From contig QCEM01000011.1 in the NCBI GenBank assembly GCA_003280605.1, forward strand, positions 1-62,635: a DNA stretch of 62,635 nucleotides. The letters run 5' to 3'. The notes under the pieces were generated by a model. The model was not told the origin of the DNA. It was given only the letters and a program-made list of their open reading frames with translations, and did not search any database. Each line of letters starts with the position of its first letter. The first letter of the stretch is position 1. Position numbers and translations under genes: made by a program. The DNA comes from SAR116 cluster bacterium AG-355-O21. GTDB lineage: Bacteria; Pseudomonadota; Alphaproteobacteria; Thalassobaculales; Thalassobaculaceae. Shown here piece after piece: positions 18,450 to 28,340 of the stretch.

Positions 18450-19475
18450 CTAGGCGGCTCGGTTGAGGTGGTTTTGAAGCATCACTTCGGCGATCTGAAC
18501 CGCGTTTAAAGCCGCACCTTTGCGCAAGTTGTCGGAGACACACCAGAACACCAAGCCATTTTCAACCGTTGGATCAACCCGCATCCGGCTGACATAAACA
18601 GCGTCTTCGCCGGCGCTTTCCTTCGGTGTGACATAGCCTTCATCCAAGCGATGATCGATGACAATCAAGCCGGGGAAATCTGCCATCGCCTCCCGGGCCA
18701 TGGTTTCATCAATCGGCTCTTCGGTCTCAATGAAGATCGCTTCGGCATGACCAATAAATACCGGCACCCGCACACAATGGGCGACAACTTCAATTTCCGG
18801 GTCAAGAATCTTCTGTGTCTCGACCGTCATTTTCCATTCTTCTTTGGTGAAGCCGTCATCCAAGAAGCTGTCGATATGCGGGATGCAGTTGAACGAAATT
18901 TCTTTCGTGAACTCTTCACGGGTTAACGGATCATTCACAAACACGGCCCGGGTTTGATTAAACAGCTCATCCATCCCAGGCCGGCCGGCCCCTGACACCG
19001 ACTGATAGGTTGAGACAACCACCCGTTTAATGGTGAAGTCATCGTGCAGTGGCTTCAACGCCATCACCATCTGCGCCGTCGAGCAATTTGGGTTGGCGAT
19101 GATATTGCGCGCAGCATACCCTGCCAAAGCCTCCGCATTGACCTCGGGGACCACCAGCGGCACATCCTCATCCATCCGAAAATGCGAACTGTTGTCAATC
19201 ACCACACAGCCTGCGGCAGCAGCTTTGGGGGCAAATTCAGCGGAAATTTTACCGCCGGCGGAAAACAAAGCGATATCGGTGCCGGTGAAATCAAAATCCG
19301 ACAGGTTTTGCACTTTTAACACCGCCTCATCGCCATAAGAGACTTCCACGCCGATCGAATTTGACGACGCCAAGGCGATAACTTCATCGGCAGGAAAGGC
19401 ACGTTCGGCAAGGGTTGTGAGCATTTCGCGACCAACCGCCCCGGTGGCACCAACAACCGCTACACGTATCCCCAT
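18450..19475 (-). CDS. asd: Aspartate-semialdehyde dehydrogenase
   Basis: Asd reduces aspartyl phosphate to aspartate semialdehyde with NADPH, the branch point to lysine/diaminopimelate, threonine and methionine. The nucleotide motif VVGATGAVGREML is at the N-terminus, the catalytic cysteine is C131 in NPNCSTAQM, and the substrate region SGAGRPGM is intact. Length is normal at 341 residues. It lies downstream of leuB on the same strand, separated by 102 bases that contain a terminator, so it may have its own promoter. DapF, which acts later in the diaminopimelate pathway, is in the same gene neighbourhood. Confidence 0.97.
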   Translation of the reverse strand: MGIRVAVVGATGAVGREMLTTLAERAFPADEVIALASSNSIGVEVSYGDEAVLKVQNLSDFDFTGTDIALFSAGGKISAEFAPKAAAAGCVVIDNSSHFRMDEDVPLVVPEVNAEALAGYAARNIIANPNCSTAQMVMALKPLHDDFTIKRVVVSTYQSVSGAGRPGMDELFNQTRAVFVNDPLTREEFTKEISFNCIPHIDSFLDDGFTKEEWKMTVETQKILDPEIEVVAHCVRVPVFIGHAEAIFIETEEPIDETMAREAMADFPGLIVIDHRLDEGYVTPKESAGEDAVYVSRMRVDPTVENGLVFWCVSDNLRKGAALNAVQIAEVMLQNHLNRAA

Positions 19476-19514
19476 TTCGCAAATCCTTTCCTGTGTTTGG
19501 TCCCCGATCAGAGA

Positions 19515-19550
19515 CCAATAAAAACGGCAGGAGGTGTAAGCCCCCTGCCG
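19515..19550 (-). terminator. Rho-independent terminator after leuB
   Basis: On the minus strand a ten-base stem (CGGCAGGGGG with CCTCCTGCCG, one G-U pair) with a six-base loop is followed by TTTTTATT. It lies 27 bases beyond the leuB stop and would end the leuCDB transcript before asd. Confidence 0.8.
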
Positions 19551-19577
19551 TAAAAATTCAAGCTTTAAGGGCAGCGA

Positions 19578-20696
19578 TTAAACGCCAGCAAGCTTATTCA
19601 ATTCTTTCAGAACACTGTCCATCATCACGGTGCTCGACACCCGCGCCATGCCATCCTGCATGATATCTGCGGTACGGATTCCGGAATTCAGAACATTCTG
19701 AACCGCTTGTTCAATCAAGTCGGCGTCTTCATTCATGTCAAAAGAATAGCGCAGCAGCATGGTATAGCTAAGCAGCTCCGCCAATGGATTGGCCAATCCC
19801 TGACCGGCGATATCCGGGGCCGAACCGTGCACCGGCTCATAGAGTGCGTGCCGTTTGCCGGTGGTCTCGTCAATCGCCCCAAGCGAGGCCGACGGTAACA
19901 TCCCCAGCGAGCCTGTCAGCATCGCCGCACAATCCGACAGGATATCGCCAAACAGGTTATCGGTAACGATGACATCGAATTGCTTTGGATTGCGGACCAA
20001 TTGCATGGCGCAGTTATCGGCGTACATATGGCTCATCTCAACGCCGTCACCTTCAGCGGCATGGAGAGCCGTCATGGTTTCACGCCAAAGCACACCTGAC
20101 ATCATGACATTGGCTTTTTCAACCGAGGTCAGACGGCCCTGACGCTTGCGGGCAAGATCAAAAGCAACACGGCCGACCCGCTCAATCTCAGGGGTTGTGT
20201 AGAGGTTGGTATCATAGCCCTTGCGGCTGCCATCGGCCATCTCGTCGATGCCCCGCGGCTGCGCAAAGTAAATCCCGCCGGTCAACTCGCGGAGGATTAA
20301 AATATCTAGCCCGGCCACCAAATCGCGTTTCAGGGACGAGGAGTCAGCCATTGCATCAAATACGATGGCTGGCCGCAAATTGGCAAAAAGGTCCATTTCT
20401 TTGCGTAATTGCAGAAGCCCGCGCTCGGGCTTTTGCTCAAACGGCAAGCTGTCGTATTGCGGCCCGCCAACAGCCCCAAACAAGACCGCATCAGCGGCCG
20501 CTGCATCCGCCATCGTTTCGTCGGTTAACGGCGTGCCATGGGCGTCGAAGGCGGCGCCGCCGACAAGCCCTTCCTGGAGGTCAAACCCGACCGCCCGATG
20601 CTTCGCCATCCAATCGACAACCCGCAATACTTCGCGCATTACTTCAGGGCCGATGCCATCCCCTGGAAGCACCAGGAGTTTTTTATTCGCTGCCAT
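19578..20696 (-). CDS. leuB: 3-isopropylmalate dehydrogenase
   Basis: LeuB (372 residues) oxidatively decarboxylates 3-isopropylmalate with NAD in leucine synthesis. The N-terminus [14 protein letters not shown] and the nicotinamide-side loop [10 protein letters not shown] are diagnostic, as are the substrate arginines in RPAIVF and RELTGGIYF and the NAD-binding region [12 protein letters not shown]. It is the last gene of leuC-leuD-leuB, 37 bases after leuD, with a terminator behind it. The start at ATG 20696 agrees with the family N-terminus. Confidence 0.98.
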   Translation of the reverse strand: MAANKKLLVLPGDGIGPEVMREVLRVVDWMAKHRAVGFDLQEGLVGGAAFDAHGTPLTDETMADAAAADAVLFGAVGGPQYDSLPFEQKPERGLLQLRKEMDLFANLRPAIVFDAMADSSSLKRDLVAGLDILILRELTGGIYFAQPRGIDEMADGSRKGYDTNLYTTPEIERVGRVAFDLARKRQGRLTSVEKANVMMSGVLWRETMTALHAAEGDGVEMSHMYADNCAMQLVRNPKQFDVIVTDNLFGDILSDCAAMLTGSLGMLPSASLGAIDETTGKRHALYEPVHGSAPDIAGQGLANPLAELLSYTMLLRYSFDMNEDADLIEQAVQNVLNSGIRTADIMQDGMARVSSTVMMDSVLKELNKLAGV

Positions 20697-20733
20697 TCGT
20701 TTTATCCAATCCTTAACCGCACGCCGCCCCGCC

Positions 20734-21339
20734 TTAGGCCCAGGGCTTTTCCGCTGCCAATTGCCCTTCGAAGTCCGAAATTTTGGTTTCCCGCTGCATG
20801 GTCAGCCCAATATCGTCAAGGCCATTGATCAAGCAGTCACGGCGATGTTCGTCGACGCTGAAGCTGATCCGCTCGCCGTTTGGCCGTTGAATTTCTTGAG
20901 CTTCAAGATCGATGTCCAGCATCGCGTTGGCGCCCTTGCTGGCGTCATCCATCAATAACTCCAGTTGCTCTTTCGAGACGCGGATCGGCAGGATGCCGTT
21001 TTTAAAGCAGTTATTGTAGAAAATGTCGGCAAAGCTGGTTGAGATAACACAGCGAATGCCAAAGTCTTTCAACGCCCACGGCGCATGTTCGCGGCTTGAT
21101 CCACAGCCAAAATTATCCCCTGCGACCAGCACCGAGGCCTCACGATAAGCAGCTTTATTCAACACAAAATCTGGTTTTTCCGAGCCGTCATCGGCAAACC
21201 GCATCTCTTTAAACAGATGTTTACCAAGCCCCGAGCGCTTGATTGTTTTTAAGAAATTCTTTGGGATGATCATATCGGTATCAATGTTGATCATGTCCAT
21301 CGGCGCAGCAACGCCGCGATGCTGTGTGAACTTATCCAT
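20734..21339 (-). CDS. leuD: 3-isopropylmalate dehydratase small subunit
   Basis: LeuD, 201 residues, supplies the swivelling domain of isopropylmalate isomerase and partners LeuC. The conserved [15 protein letters not shown] near the N-terminus and the substrate-binding stretch [17 protein letters not shown] are intact, as is the C-terminal [17 protein letters not shown] ribosome site lies seven bases before the ATG. It follows leuC by two bases and precedes leuB, forming the standard leuCDB operon. Confidence 0.98.
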   Translation of the reverse strand: MDKFTQHRGVAAPMDMINIDTDMIIPKNFLKTIKRSGLGKHLFKEMRFADDGSEKPDFVLNKAAYREASVLVAGDNFGCGSSREHAPWALKDFGIRCVISTSFADIFYNNCFKNGILPIRVSKEQLELLMDDASKGANAMLDIDLEAQEIQRPNGERISFSVDEHRRDCLINGLDDIGLTMQRETKISDFEGQLAAEKPWA

Positions 21340-21341
21340 GG

Positions 21342-22760
21342 TTATTCTCCCTCCGCGCTAAATTGACGGACATCGGCAAGGTGACCGCTGATGGCGGCGG
21401 CGGCGGCCATCGCCGGGCCAACCAAATGAGTCCGCCCACCGCGACCCTGACGGCCTTCAAAATTACGGTTCGACGTTGACGCCGACCGTTCGCCCGGCTC
21501 CAATTTATCGGCGTTCATCGCCAAGCACATGGAACAGCCGGCCTCCCGCCATTCAAAGCCGGCGTCGATGAAGACTTGATCCAGGCCTTCGCTTTCAGCC
21601 TGCTCTTTCACCAAGCCGGACCCTGGGACCACCAGCGCCGTCACATTGCCGGCGACCTTCCGGCCTTTGGCAACCGCAGCGGCCGCCCGTAGGTCCTCAA
21701 TGCGGCTATTGGTGCAGGAACCAATGAACACTTTATCAACCGATACCTCACTGATCGGCGTGCCTGCGGTTAGCCCCATATAAGCCAATGAACGTTCAAT
21801 CGCGGCGCGCTTTCCTTCATCTGCTTCGGCGGCCGGATCGGGGATTTTGCCGTCAATCGGCACAACGTCTTGCGGGCTTGTGCCCCAGGTCACCTGCGGG
21901 GCGATATCGGCAACATTGATTTCAACCTCGGTGTCATAGACCGCATCCGGGTCTGACGGCAGGCTGCGCCAGTAATTCACAGCCTGTTCCCAGACCCCTG
22001 CTTTCGGCGCCATCGGCAAACCTTTGAGATACTCAAAAGTGGTTTCATCAGGTGCCACCATGCCGGCACGGGCGCCAGCTTCAATGGCCATATTGCACAT
22101 TGTCATGCGGCCTTCCATCGACAGCCCACGAACAGCCTCACCGGCAAATTCAATCACGTGGCCGGTGCCGCCGGCAGTGCCGATGGTACCGATGATGTGG
22201 AGGATTAAATCCTTCGCCGTGACCGACGCAGGCAGCGCCCCTTTGACATTGATCCGCATATTTTTCGCCGGTGCTTGGATCAACGTTTGAGTTGCCATCA
22301 CATGTTCAACTTCGGACGTACCGATGCCGAAGGCCAAGGCCCCAAAAGCCCCATGGGTGGCGGTATGGCTGTCACCACAGACAATGGTCATGCCCGGTAG
22401 GGTAAAGCCCTGTTCAGGGCCAATCACATGCACGATCCCTTGGCGCACATCGTCAACATCAAAAATCGGCACACCGAAATCGGCACAATTGACGCGCAAA
22501 GTTTCAACTTGAATCCGCGATTCCTCGTCATCAATGCCCTTCGAGCGATCCGTGGTCGGGACGTTATGGTCAGGCACGGCCAAGGTTTTTTCCGGCGCCC
22601 GCAGCTTGCGGCCGGCATTGCGCAAGCCCTCAAATGCCTGCGGGCTGGTCACCTCATGGACCAAATGGCGGTCAATATAAATCAGACATGTGCCGTCATC
22701 TTGGCGATCGACCACATGTGCATCCCAAATTTTATCAAAAAGTGTCCGGTGTCCGGCCAT
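21342..22760 (-). CDS. leuC: 3-isopropylmalate dehydratase large subunit
   Basis: LeuC (472 residues) carries the aconitase-type [4Fe-4S] cluster that interconverts 2- and 3-isopropylmalate. Cluster cysteines are C349 ([12 protein letters not shown]), C409 and C412 (CSMCLAMN); [13 protein letters not shown] and the C-terminal [10 protein letters not shown] are also diagnostic. It heads the leuCDB operon. Upstream lies rplS on the same strand, 210 bases away, with a terminator between, so leuC probably has its own promoter at about 22761-22900. No clear leucine-rich leader peptide was recognised there. Confidence 0.98.
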   Translation of the reverse strand: MAGHRTLFDKIWDAHVVDRQDDGTCLIYIDRHLVHEVTSPQAFEGLRNAGRKLRAPEKTLAVPDHNVPTTDRSKGIDDEESRIQVETLRVNCADFGVPIFDVDDVRQGIVHVIGPEQGFTLPGMTIVCGDSHTATHGAFGALAFGIGTSEVEHVMATQTLIQAPAKNMRINVKGALPASVTAKDLILHIIGTIGTAGGTGHVIEFAGEAVRGLSMEGRMTMCNMAIEAGARAGMVAPDETTFEYLKGLPMAPKAGVWEQAVNYWRSLPSDPDAVYDTEVEINVADIAPQVTWGTSPQDVVPIDGKIPDPAAEADEGKRAAIERSLAYMGLTAGTPISEVSVDKVFIGSCTNSRIEDLRAAAAVAKGRKVAGNVTALVVPGSGLVKEQAESEGLDQVFIDAGFEWREAGCSMCLAMNADKLEPGERSASTSNRNFEGRQGRGGRTHLVGPAMAAAAAISGHLADVRQFSAEGE

Positions 22761-22904
22761 TTGTTAATCCCCTTGTCGTCCCAGAATAAACCTCAAGCGG
22801 CGGCGAGCATACCGAGTCCAATCGCCGACACAAACTGGAAAATGCTAAAAATCCGCCGTCACCGCCTGTGAGCGTCTAAAAACGCCCTGTCACGGCCCGC
22901 GGCA

Positions 22905-22936
22905 ACAAAAAACGCCGTCAAAATAGCAACGGCGTT
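22905..22936 (-). terminator. Rho-independent terminator after rplS
   Basis: On the minus strand AACGCCGT and ACGGCGTT form an eight-base perfect stem with a ten-base loop, followed by TTTTTTG. It lies 34 bases beyond the rplS stop and separates rplS from leuC. Confidence 0.85.
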
Positions 22937-22970
22937 CCGCATTAACAAAGGCATCTGTGTTGCTGTCGTT

Positions 22971-23375
22971 TTATGCCTCTGGTGCAGCCGCTGCTTTGCT
23001 GTCTGCCTTCGCCCGAACAGTAACTTTTTCGGCGATCCGCGCGGCCCGACCGCGACGGCTACGTAAGTAGTACAACTTCGCCCGCCGAACCCGCCCGCGG
23101 CGTACAACCGTCATGCCGGCAATGCGCGGCGAATATAAAGGAAAGACCCGCTCGACCCCTTCGCCATAGGAGATTTTGCGAATGGTGAAAGACGAGCTGA
23201 TGCCGTCATTGTTACGGGCGATACAAACCCCTTCAAAGGCCTGAATCCGTTCGCGTGACCCTTCAACCACTTTGACGTCGATGCGCAGGGTATCGCCTGG
23301 CCCAAACTCGGGGATTTCGTGATCGGCGCTGAGTTTTTCGATCTGTTCTTGATTAAGTTGCTCAACGATGTTCAT
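22971..23375 (-). CDS. rplS: 50S ribosomal protein L19
   Basis: L19 lies at the interface between the ribosomal subunits. The 134-residue protein has the family core [21 protein letters not shown] through [13 protein letters not shown] to [14 protein letters not shown], with a short Ala-rich C-terminal extension. The frame is open far upstream, but the start at 23375 is chosen because MNIVEQL is the family N-terminus and a GGAG site is eight bases upstream; an ATG two codons earlier is too close to that site. In most alphaproteobacteria rplS directly follows trmD. Here two plus-strand genes intervene, so rplS must have its own promoter in 23376-23659. Confidence 0.98.
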   Translation of the reverse strand: MNIVEQLNQEQIEKLSADHEIPEFGPGDTLRIDVKVVEGSRERIQAFEGVCIARNNDGISSSFTIRKISYGEGVERVFPLYSPRIAGMTVVRRGRVRRAKLYYLRSRRGRAARIAEKVTVRAKADSKAAAAPEA

Positions 23376-23602
23376 TTTCATTCTCCAACCGGCACCCGGC
23401 GCCCTATGTCGACAGCGCGACACCACTGATCGCGTGGTGATTAATTTGCTTGGTATTATCAACGTCTTCATCAACGTTGTGATTGAGGCGGGGTTATGGC
23501 GCGAAGGCTGGCACTTGTCTAGCCCTTTTGCGCATAATCACCGGGAAAATCATGTTTTGGCACGCAGAATTGACCCAGGATGATATAAATCATCGTTGCA
23601 GA

Positions 23603-23624
23603 GCTGCGGCGGCATTGCCGCAGC
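23603..23624 (+). promoter_or_regulatory. Hairpin in the leader of the glutamine-synthetase-like gene
   Basis: GCTGCGGC and GCCGCAGC form a perfect eight-base stem with a six-base loop, 35 bases before the start codon at 23660, followed by a weak T-rich run. It could be an attenuator, a protein-binding site or a chance repeat. It also lies in the divergent promoter region of rplS. Confidence 0.35.
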
Positions 23625-23659
23625 GGTTGCTGTTTTCAGTCTTTTGAACGAGAGATGCA

Positions 23660-25036
23660 ATGAATACGCCCGCCCTAAGCCTGCAGCAGCTGCACGCTGC
23701 CGTCGCCGCCGAACAGATTGATACGGTTTTGGTGGCCTTTGTCGACATGCAAGGCCGATTGATCGGCAAGCGCTTTCAAGCCGAGTTTTTTTTGGACAGC
23801 GCTCATGCGGAAACCCATGGCTGTGACTATCTGTTGGCCAATGATATCGACATGGAACCGGTCCCTGGTTACAGCGCCGCCAATTGGCAGCGTGGCTATG
23901 GTGACTTCGTGATCAAGCCCGACCTTTCCACGCTTTGCATCACGCCGTGGTTAGCGGGCACCGCCTTGGTCCTTGCAGATGTTCTGGATCACCATGATCA
24001 CAGCCCCTTGGCGCATAGTCCGCGGGCGATGCTAAAAACCCAGATTGCCCGCCTCGAGGCTGCCGATATGCAAGCGATGATGGCGTCCGAGTTAGAGTTT
24101 TATCTCTTTGACGACAGCTATCGTCGCGCCGAGGAAAAGCACTTTCATGGGTTAACCACCGCCGGCAGTTACATCCAAGATTACCATATCTTCCAAACCA
24201 GCAAGGAAGAGCCGGTGATGCGAGCCATCCGCACGCAACTGCAAGCAGCGGGGATTCCGGTTGAAAACTCAAAAGGCGAATGGGGTCCCGGGCAGGAAGA
24301 AATCAATGTCCGCTATGCCGATGCCCTGACCATGGCAGACCGCCATGCGGTGATGAAAAACGCCATCAAGGAAATCGCCTATCTGCAGGATCGCGCGGTT
24401 ACCTTTATGGCGAAATGGCGCTATGAGCTGGCCGGCAGCTCGTGCCATATTCATCAATCACTGTGGGACCGAAGCGGCGAAAAATCGCTTTTTCATGATC
24501 CCGACGGCAGCTATGGGATGTCAAAAATGATGTGCCATTTCATTGCCGGGCAACTGCACCACGCCCGTGAATTGACCTATTTCCTGGCCCCTTACATCAA
24601 CTCCTACAAACGCTTTAAGCAGGTTGGCACCTTTGCCCCGACCCGGGCGGTCTGGAGCCGTGATAACCGCACCGCCGGCTTCCGTCTTTGTGGCGAATCC
24701 TCATCGGCTGTGCGGGTTGAATGCCGGATCGGCGGCGCTGATTTAACGCCGCATCTGGCCTATGCGGCGCTGTTGGCCGCAGGGCTGCAGGGGATCAAAG
24801 ACGAACGCCCCCTGACGGCACCTTTTGACGGTGATGCCTATGACGATTGCAGCTTGCAAGAAATCCCACCAACCCTGCGCGAGGCGATTGATTGTCTTGA
24901 TCACTCGGTAATGTTACGTCATGCCTTCGGTGACAGCGTGATTGATCATTACGTGCACACCGCCCGCTGGGAGCAGGCAGAATATGATCGCCGCGTCACC
25001 GATTGGGAAATTCAGCGTGGCTTTGAGCGCGCTTAA
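23660..25036 (+). CDS. Glutamine synthetase family protein (gamma-glutamyl ligase, PuuA-like)
   Basis: This 458-residue protein has the glutamine synthetase fold, with a beta-grasp N-terminal part (AFVDMQGRLIGKRF) and a catalytic barrel: metal glutamates E144/E146 in MASELEFYLF, the GPGQEEIN motif at 209-216, GSSCHIHQSLW at 259-269 (H263, H265) and NSYKRFKQVGTFAPT. It diverges from true GlnA and resembles gamma-glutamylputrescine synthetase and related ligases that join glutamate to an amine using ATP. The aldehyde dehydrogenase 24 bases downstream supports an amine-degradation role. The pair is inserted, in opposite orientation, between trmD and rplS. The amine substrate is unknown. Confidence 0.87.
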   Translation: MNTPALSLQQLHAAVAAEQIDTVLVAFVDMQGRLIGKRFQAEFFLDSAHAETHGCDYLLANDIDMEPVPGYSAANWQRGYGDFVIKPDLSTLCITPWLAGTALVLADVLDHHDHSPLAHSPRAMLKTQIARLEAADMQAMMASELEFYLFDDSYRRAEEKHFHGLTTAGSYIQDYHIFQTSKEEPVMRAIRTQLQAAGIPVENSKGEWGPGQEEINVRYADALTMADRHAVMKNAIKEIAYLQDRAVTFMAKWRYELAGSSCHIHQSLWDRSGEKSLFHDPDGSYGMSKMMCHFIAGQLHHARELTYFLAPYINSYKRFKQVGTFAPTRAVWSRDNRTAGFRLCGESSSAVRVECRIGGADLTPHLAYAALLAAGLQGIKDERPLTAPFDGDAYDDCSLQEIPPTLREAIDCLDHSVMLRHAFGDSVIDHYVHTARWEQAEYDRRVTDWEIQRGFERA

Positions 25037-25060
25037 CCCGTCAACCGTGGAGATCGAAAC

Positions 25061-26446
25061 ATGGCTCATGTAACCTGCACCTCACCAATTGATGGGCACG
25101 TTTATGTTCAACGGCCGTTTACCGGTGCCGACGAACTTGCCCAAAAACTGCAGCGGGCGATAGCCGCTCAACGCGGCTGGCAACAGCGATCCATTCAAGA
25201 ACGTGCCGCGCTGTGTAGCCAGATGGTTGACGCGATGTTGGCCATGCGCAGTGAGATTATCCCAGAGTTAGCGTGGCAAATGGGCCGGCCGGTGCGTTTT
25301 GGCGGCGGTGAACTTGGCGGCTTTGAAGAACGCGCCCGGCATATGATTGCGATTGCTGAAGATGCATTGGCACCCATTCGGCCCCGTCCCATTGACGGTT
25401 TTAGCCGCTATATTAGCCGCCAACCGCTGGGCCTTATCCTGGTGATTGCGCCCTGGAACTATCCCTATTTGACCGCCGTAAACAGCATCATTCCGGCCCT
25501 GATGGCAGGCAATGCGGTGATTTTGAAACATGCCGCCCAAACCCCTTTGGTGGCCGAACGTTTTCAAATGGCAAGTGATGCCGCCGGTTTGCCGGCGGGG
25601 CTGTTCCAGCATGTTTTCCTCGACCATGACGCGACGGCTCAATTGATCGCATCGGGGGCCGTTGATCAGGTTAACTTCACCGGCTCGGTGGCCGGCGGAC
25701 AAGCTATGGAGAGAGCTGCTGCCGGGACTTTTTCCGGCCTTGGCTTAGAGCTTGGCGGCAAAGACCCTGCCTATGTCCGGGCCGATGCCGACCTTGACCA
25801 AGCCATCGAAAACTTAGCCGATGGGGCGTTTTTTAATTCCGGGCAATCATGCTGTGCGATCGAACGTATTTATGTTGCCGAAAATCTCTTCGAGGCGTTT
25901 GTTGACGGGGTTGTTGATATTGCCCGTGGATTCAGCCTTGGCAATCCGCTTGATGAGGCGACAACCCTTGGGCCGATGGTCCGGCCGGCCGCCGCCGATT
26001 TCGTCCGCGAGCAAATCAATGCTGCCGTTGCTGCCGGCGCACGCGCCTTGGTTGCGGCCGAGGGTTTTGCCGAGGACGCCGCCGGCAGTGCCTATCTTGC
26101 ACCGCAAGTATTGGTCGATGTTGATCACAGCATGGCGGTGATGACGGAAGAAAGTTTCGGGCCTGTCGTCGGCATTATGAAAGTGGCCAATGACGCCGAA
26201 GCCGTGCAGTTAATGAACGATAGCCAGTTTGGCCTAAGCGCCGCAATTTGGACCAATGATCTGGACGCCGCCGGCGCGCTCGGCGCCGAGCTTGAAACCG
26301 GCACGGTGTTTATGAACCGCTGCGATTATCTGGACCCAAGCCTGACCTGGACAGGGGTTAAACAAACAGGCCGAGGCGCAACCTTGTCGGCTGTCGGCTA
26401 TGAAACGTTAACCCGGCCAAAGTCATTTCATTTACGTCAGCTCTGA
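25061..26446 (+). CDS. Aldehyde dehydrogenase family protein
   Basis: This 461-residue NAD(P)-dependent aldehyde dehydrogenase oxidises an aldehyde to its acid. Catalytic residues are present: N133 (APWNYPYL), K156, E230 ([10 protein letters not shown]) and C264 ([15 protein letters not shown]). It follows the glutamine-synthetase-like gene by 24 bases with the same orientation, so the two are very likely co-transcribed. In the gamma-glutamylated putrescine pathway an aldehyde dehydrogenase oxidises the gamma-glutamyl aminoaldehyde, which fits, but the amine oxidase and the gamma-glutamyl hydrolase of that pathway are not in this window. Its last ten bases overlap the 3' end of trmD on the other strand. 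Confidence 0.9.
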   Translation: MAHVTCTSPIDGHVYVQRPFTGADELAQKLQRAIAAQRGWQQRSIQERAALCSQMVDAMLAMRSEIIPELAWQMGRPVRFGGGELGGFEERARHMIAIAEDALAPIRPRPIDGFSRYISRQPLGLILVIAPWNYPYLTAVNSIIPALMAGNAVILKHAAQTPLVAERFQMASDAAGLPAGLFQHVFLDHDATAQLIASGAVDQVNFTGSVAGGQAMERAAAGTFSGLGLELGGKDPAYVRADADLDQAIENLADGAFFNSGQSCCAIERIYVAENLFEAFVDGVVDIARGFSLGNPLDEATTLGPMVRPAAADFVREQINAAVAAGARALVAAEGFAEDAAGSAYLAPQVLVDVDHSMAVMTEESFGPVVGIMKVANDAEAVQLMNDSQFGLSAAIWTNDLDAAGALGAELETGTVFMNRCDYLDPSLTWTGVKQTGRGATLSAVGYETLTRPKSFHLRQL

Positions 26447-27189
26447 TCGTCCTCATCGGCGCCCAGATATTGCCGCCAAAGGTCAGGGCGACGGGCCTCG
26501 GTGATGGCCATGCTTTGCTGTTTTCGCCAGGCCTCGATCTTGGCGTGGTGCCCCGATAAAAGCACCTCCGGTACCGCCCGTCCGTCCCACAGCCGAGGTT
26601 GGGTGTACAACGGATATTCAAGCAGGCCATTTTCAAAACTATCTTCGGCGGCACCGTCAGCTGCCCCCATAACCCCCGGCAATAAGCGCACACATGCATC
26701 CAGCAAAGTCAAGGCAGCAGGTTCGCCACCGGAAAGGACAAAATCACCAAGGCTGACTTCCAACAAGTTGCAACGGTCGATGCACCGCTGGTCCAAGCCT
26801 TCATAGCGGCCACATAACAACACCAGCCCCGGCCCGGTTGCCCAGTCGCGGACCATCGACTGCTCTAACCGGCGACCACGTGGTGACAGATAAATGCGCG
26901 GCCCCGGCTGCGCGGCGACCGCATCAATGGCAGCGGCGACCACATCCGCGCGCATCACCATGCCGCTGCCGCCGCCAAAAGCGGTGTCATCGACGCTGCG
27001 ATGGCGGTTCAGCGCATAATCACGGATGTTTACGGTTTGCAAATCCCAGCGCTCCGCGGCCAAAGCCTTGCCGGCCAACGACAAACCAAGGGAGCCTGGA
27101 AACATTTCAGGAAACAACGTCAGCACCGTTGCTTGCCACGGCGACCGGCGATCGGCCCCGGCATCGATGCCGCTGTGCGGGTCGCTCAT
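26437..27189 (-). CDS. trmD: tRNA (guanine37-N1)-methyltransferase
   Basis: TrmD methylates G37 in tRNAs reading CNN and GGN-type codons, preventing frameshifting. The SAM-binding trefoil-knot motifs are intact: [13 protein letters not shown] (71-83), [22 protein letters not shown] (125-135) and [15 protein letters not shown]. The 250-residue protein has about 17 extra residues before the usual start at [13 protein letters not shown]. The ATG overlaps the rimM stop by four bases, indicating coupling. Its normal partner rplS is displaced by two plus-strand genes, and the 3' ends of trmD and the aldehyde dehydrogenase overlap by ten bases. Confidence 0.97.
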   Translation of the reverse strand: MSDPHSGIDAGADRRSPWQATVLTLFPEMFPGSLGLSLAGKALAAERWDLQTVNIRDYALNRHRSVDDTAFGGGSGMVMRADVVAAAIDAVAAQPGPRIYLSPRGRRLEQSMVRDWATGPGLVLLCGRYEGLDQRCIDRCNLLEVSLGDFVLSGGEPAALTLLDACVRLLPGVMGAADGAAEDSFENGLLEYPLYTQPRLWDGRAVPEVLLSGHHAKIEAWRKQQSMAITEARRPDLWRQYLGADEDDQS

Positions 27190-27731
27190 AGATCCTCCGG
27201 GTCGCCGGGCAGCAGCCCCAATGGCGGATCAACGGTCAGCCGGCCGGCGGCAAGGTCAACCTCAGGGACAGCCTGTTTGTTAAACGGCAACAGCACACTG
27301 TCCCGCTCATCGCCAAGCGTCACCTCAATCAAATCACCGGCACCATGATTATGAACCGCGATCACCTGACCCAGGAGGCGGCCATCACGATGAACAACAG
27401 TCAGATTGAGCAGGTCGGCATGGTAAAATTCATCTTCATCCACCTGCGGCAACGCCGCCCTGTCAACATATAGCTCGGTGCCCTTGAGCCGGGCGGCCGC
27501 ATCACGGTCGGTCACACCTTGCAGCCGACCCAGCAGCATGCCTTTAGCGCGGCCAATCACCTCCAGCTCAAAAACCCTGCTGCCGGCCCGATCGCGCAGC
27601 GGTCCATAGGCGACCACATCGCTATCAATTTCGGTAAAGGCTTTGATTCGCACCAAGCCCTTCACCCCGTGGACGCCGGCGATGGCGCCCACACAGACCC
27701 GATCATTTTGCACGCCATCTCCTGCGGGCAT
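27186..27731 (-). CDS. rimM: Ribosome maturation factor RimM
   Basis: RimM, 181 residues, assists assembly of the 30S subunit head and binds ribosomal protein S19. The N-terminal barrel shows [21 protein letters not shown] and the PRC-barrel half shows [15 protein letters not shown] and [12 protein letters not shown]. An AGGGGGA site lies five bases before the ATG. It lies between rpsP (15-base gap) and trmD (four-base overlap), the standard rpsP-rimM-trmD arrangement. Confidence 0.96.
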   Translation of the reverse strand: MPAGDGVQNDRVCVGAIAGVHGVKGLVRIKAFTEIDSDVVAYGPLRDRAGSRVFELEVIGRAKGMLLGRLQGVTDRDAAARLKGTELYVDRAALPQVDEDEFYHADLLNLTVVHRDGRLLGQVIAVHNHGAGDLIEVTLGDERDSVLLPFNKQAVPEVDLAAGRLTVDPPLGLLPGDPEDL

Positions 27732-27746
27732 GCCGTCCCCCTGTCG

Positions 27747-28292
27747 TTATTCTTTGGCTGGGGTTTCTTCTTCGGCGGCGGCTTCTTCAGCAGCGGCTTC
27801 CGCCGGTGCTTCTTCGGCAGCGGCTTCTTCAGCAGCAGCTTCTACAGGTGCTTCTTCTGCCGGTGCTTCGGCGGCAGCGGCTTCGGCTTCGGCAGCTTCA
27901 GCGGCGGCGGCTTCGGCAGCAGCGGCTTCTTCTGCCGCCGTTTCCGCAGCAGCGGCAGCAGCGGCGGCAGCTTCTTCTTCACGCTCCAGACGCTTTGCGC
28001 CAGGGGCTGATTTTTTCGGCTGATCGCGATAGGCGAAAGCAGGCATCAAACCAACGCCGGCAAGCATTTTATGAACCCGGTCAGTTGGTTGTGCGCCTTT
28101 ACTAAGCCAATATTTGATGCGCTCGTCTTTAATCACCAGACGGTCGTCATGTTCCTTTGGCAACATTGGGTTATAGGTGCCGACACGCTCCACAAACCGG
28201 CCATCACGGGGCATTGAGGATTCGGCGACCACAATACGATAAAATGGCCGTTTCTTGGCGCCGCCTCGGGCCAAACGAATTTTCAAAGACAT
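27747..28292 (-). CDS. rpsP: 30S ribosomal protein S16 with long Ala/Glu tail
   Basis: The first 100 residues are normal S16: [33 protein letters not shown] and the helix [15 protein letters not shown]. Residues 105-181 form a tail of almost only alanine and glutamate with a few prolines, a highly acidic, probably helical or disordered extension. S16 is about 80-90 residues in many bacteria, and alphaproteobacteria often have extensions, but this one is nearly as long as the core. The corresponding DNA is strongly repetitive and GC-rich, which generates several spurious open frames. It is followed by rimM and preceded by ffh 48 bases away. Confidence 0.97.
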   Translation of the reverse strand: MSLKIRLARGGAKKRPFYRIVVAESSMPRDGRFVERVGTYNPMLPKEHDDRLVIKDERIKYWLSKGAQPTDRVHKMLAGVGLMPAFAYRDQPKKSAPGAKRLEREEEAAAAAAAAAETAAEEAAAAEAAAAEAAEAEAAAAEAPAEEAPVEAAAEEAAAEEAPAEAAAEEAAAEEETPAKE

Positions 28293-28340
28293 CTTAAACC
28301 TACTCCTTAGGACAAATAATAAGTGATACCGGCCGCGCCG

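Noticed and set aside
27760-27980. Repeated GCAGCGGC-like units resembling a repeat array
   Set aside because: The repeats are codon-level repetition of alanine and glutamate in the S16 tail, without the fixed repeat and unique spacers needed for a CRISPR array.
27519-28105. Gly/Ser/Ala-rich plus-strand open frames over the rpsP region
   Set aside because: They are the reverse complement of the repetitive Ala/Glu tail of S16 and have no independent evidence of coding.
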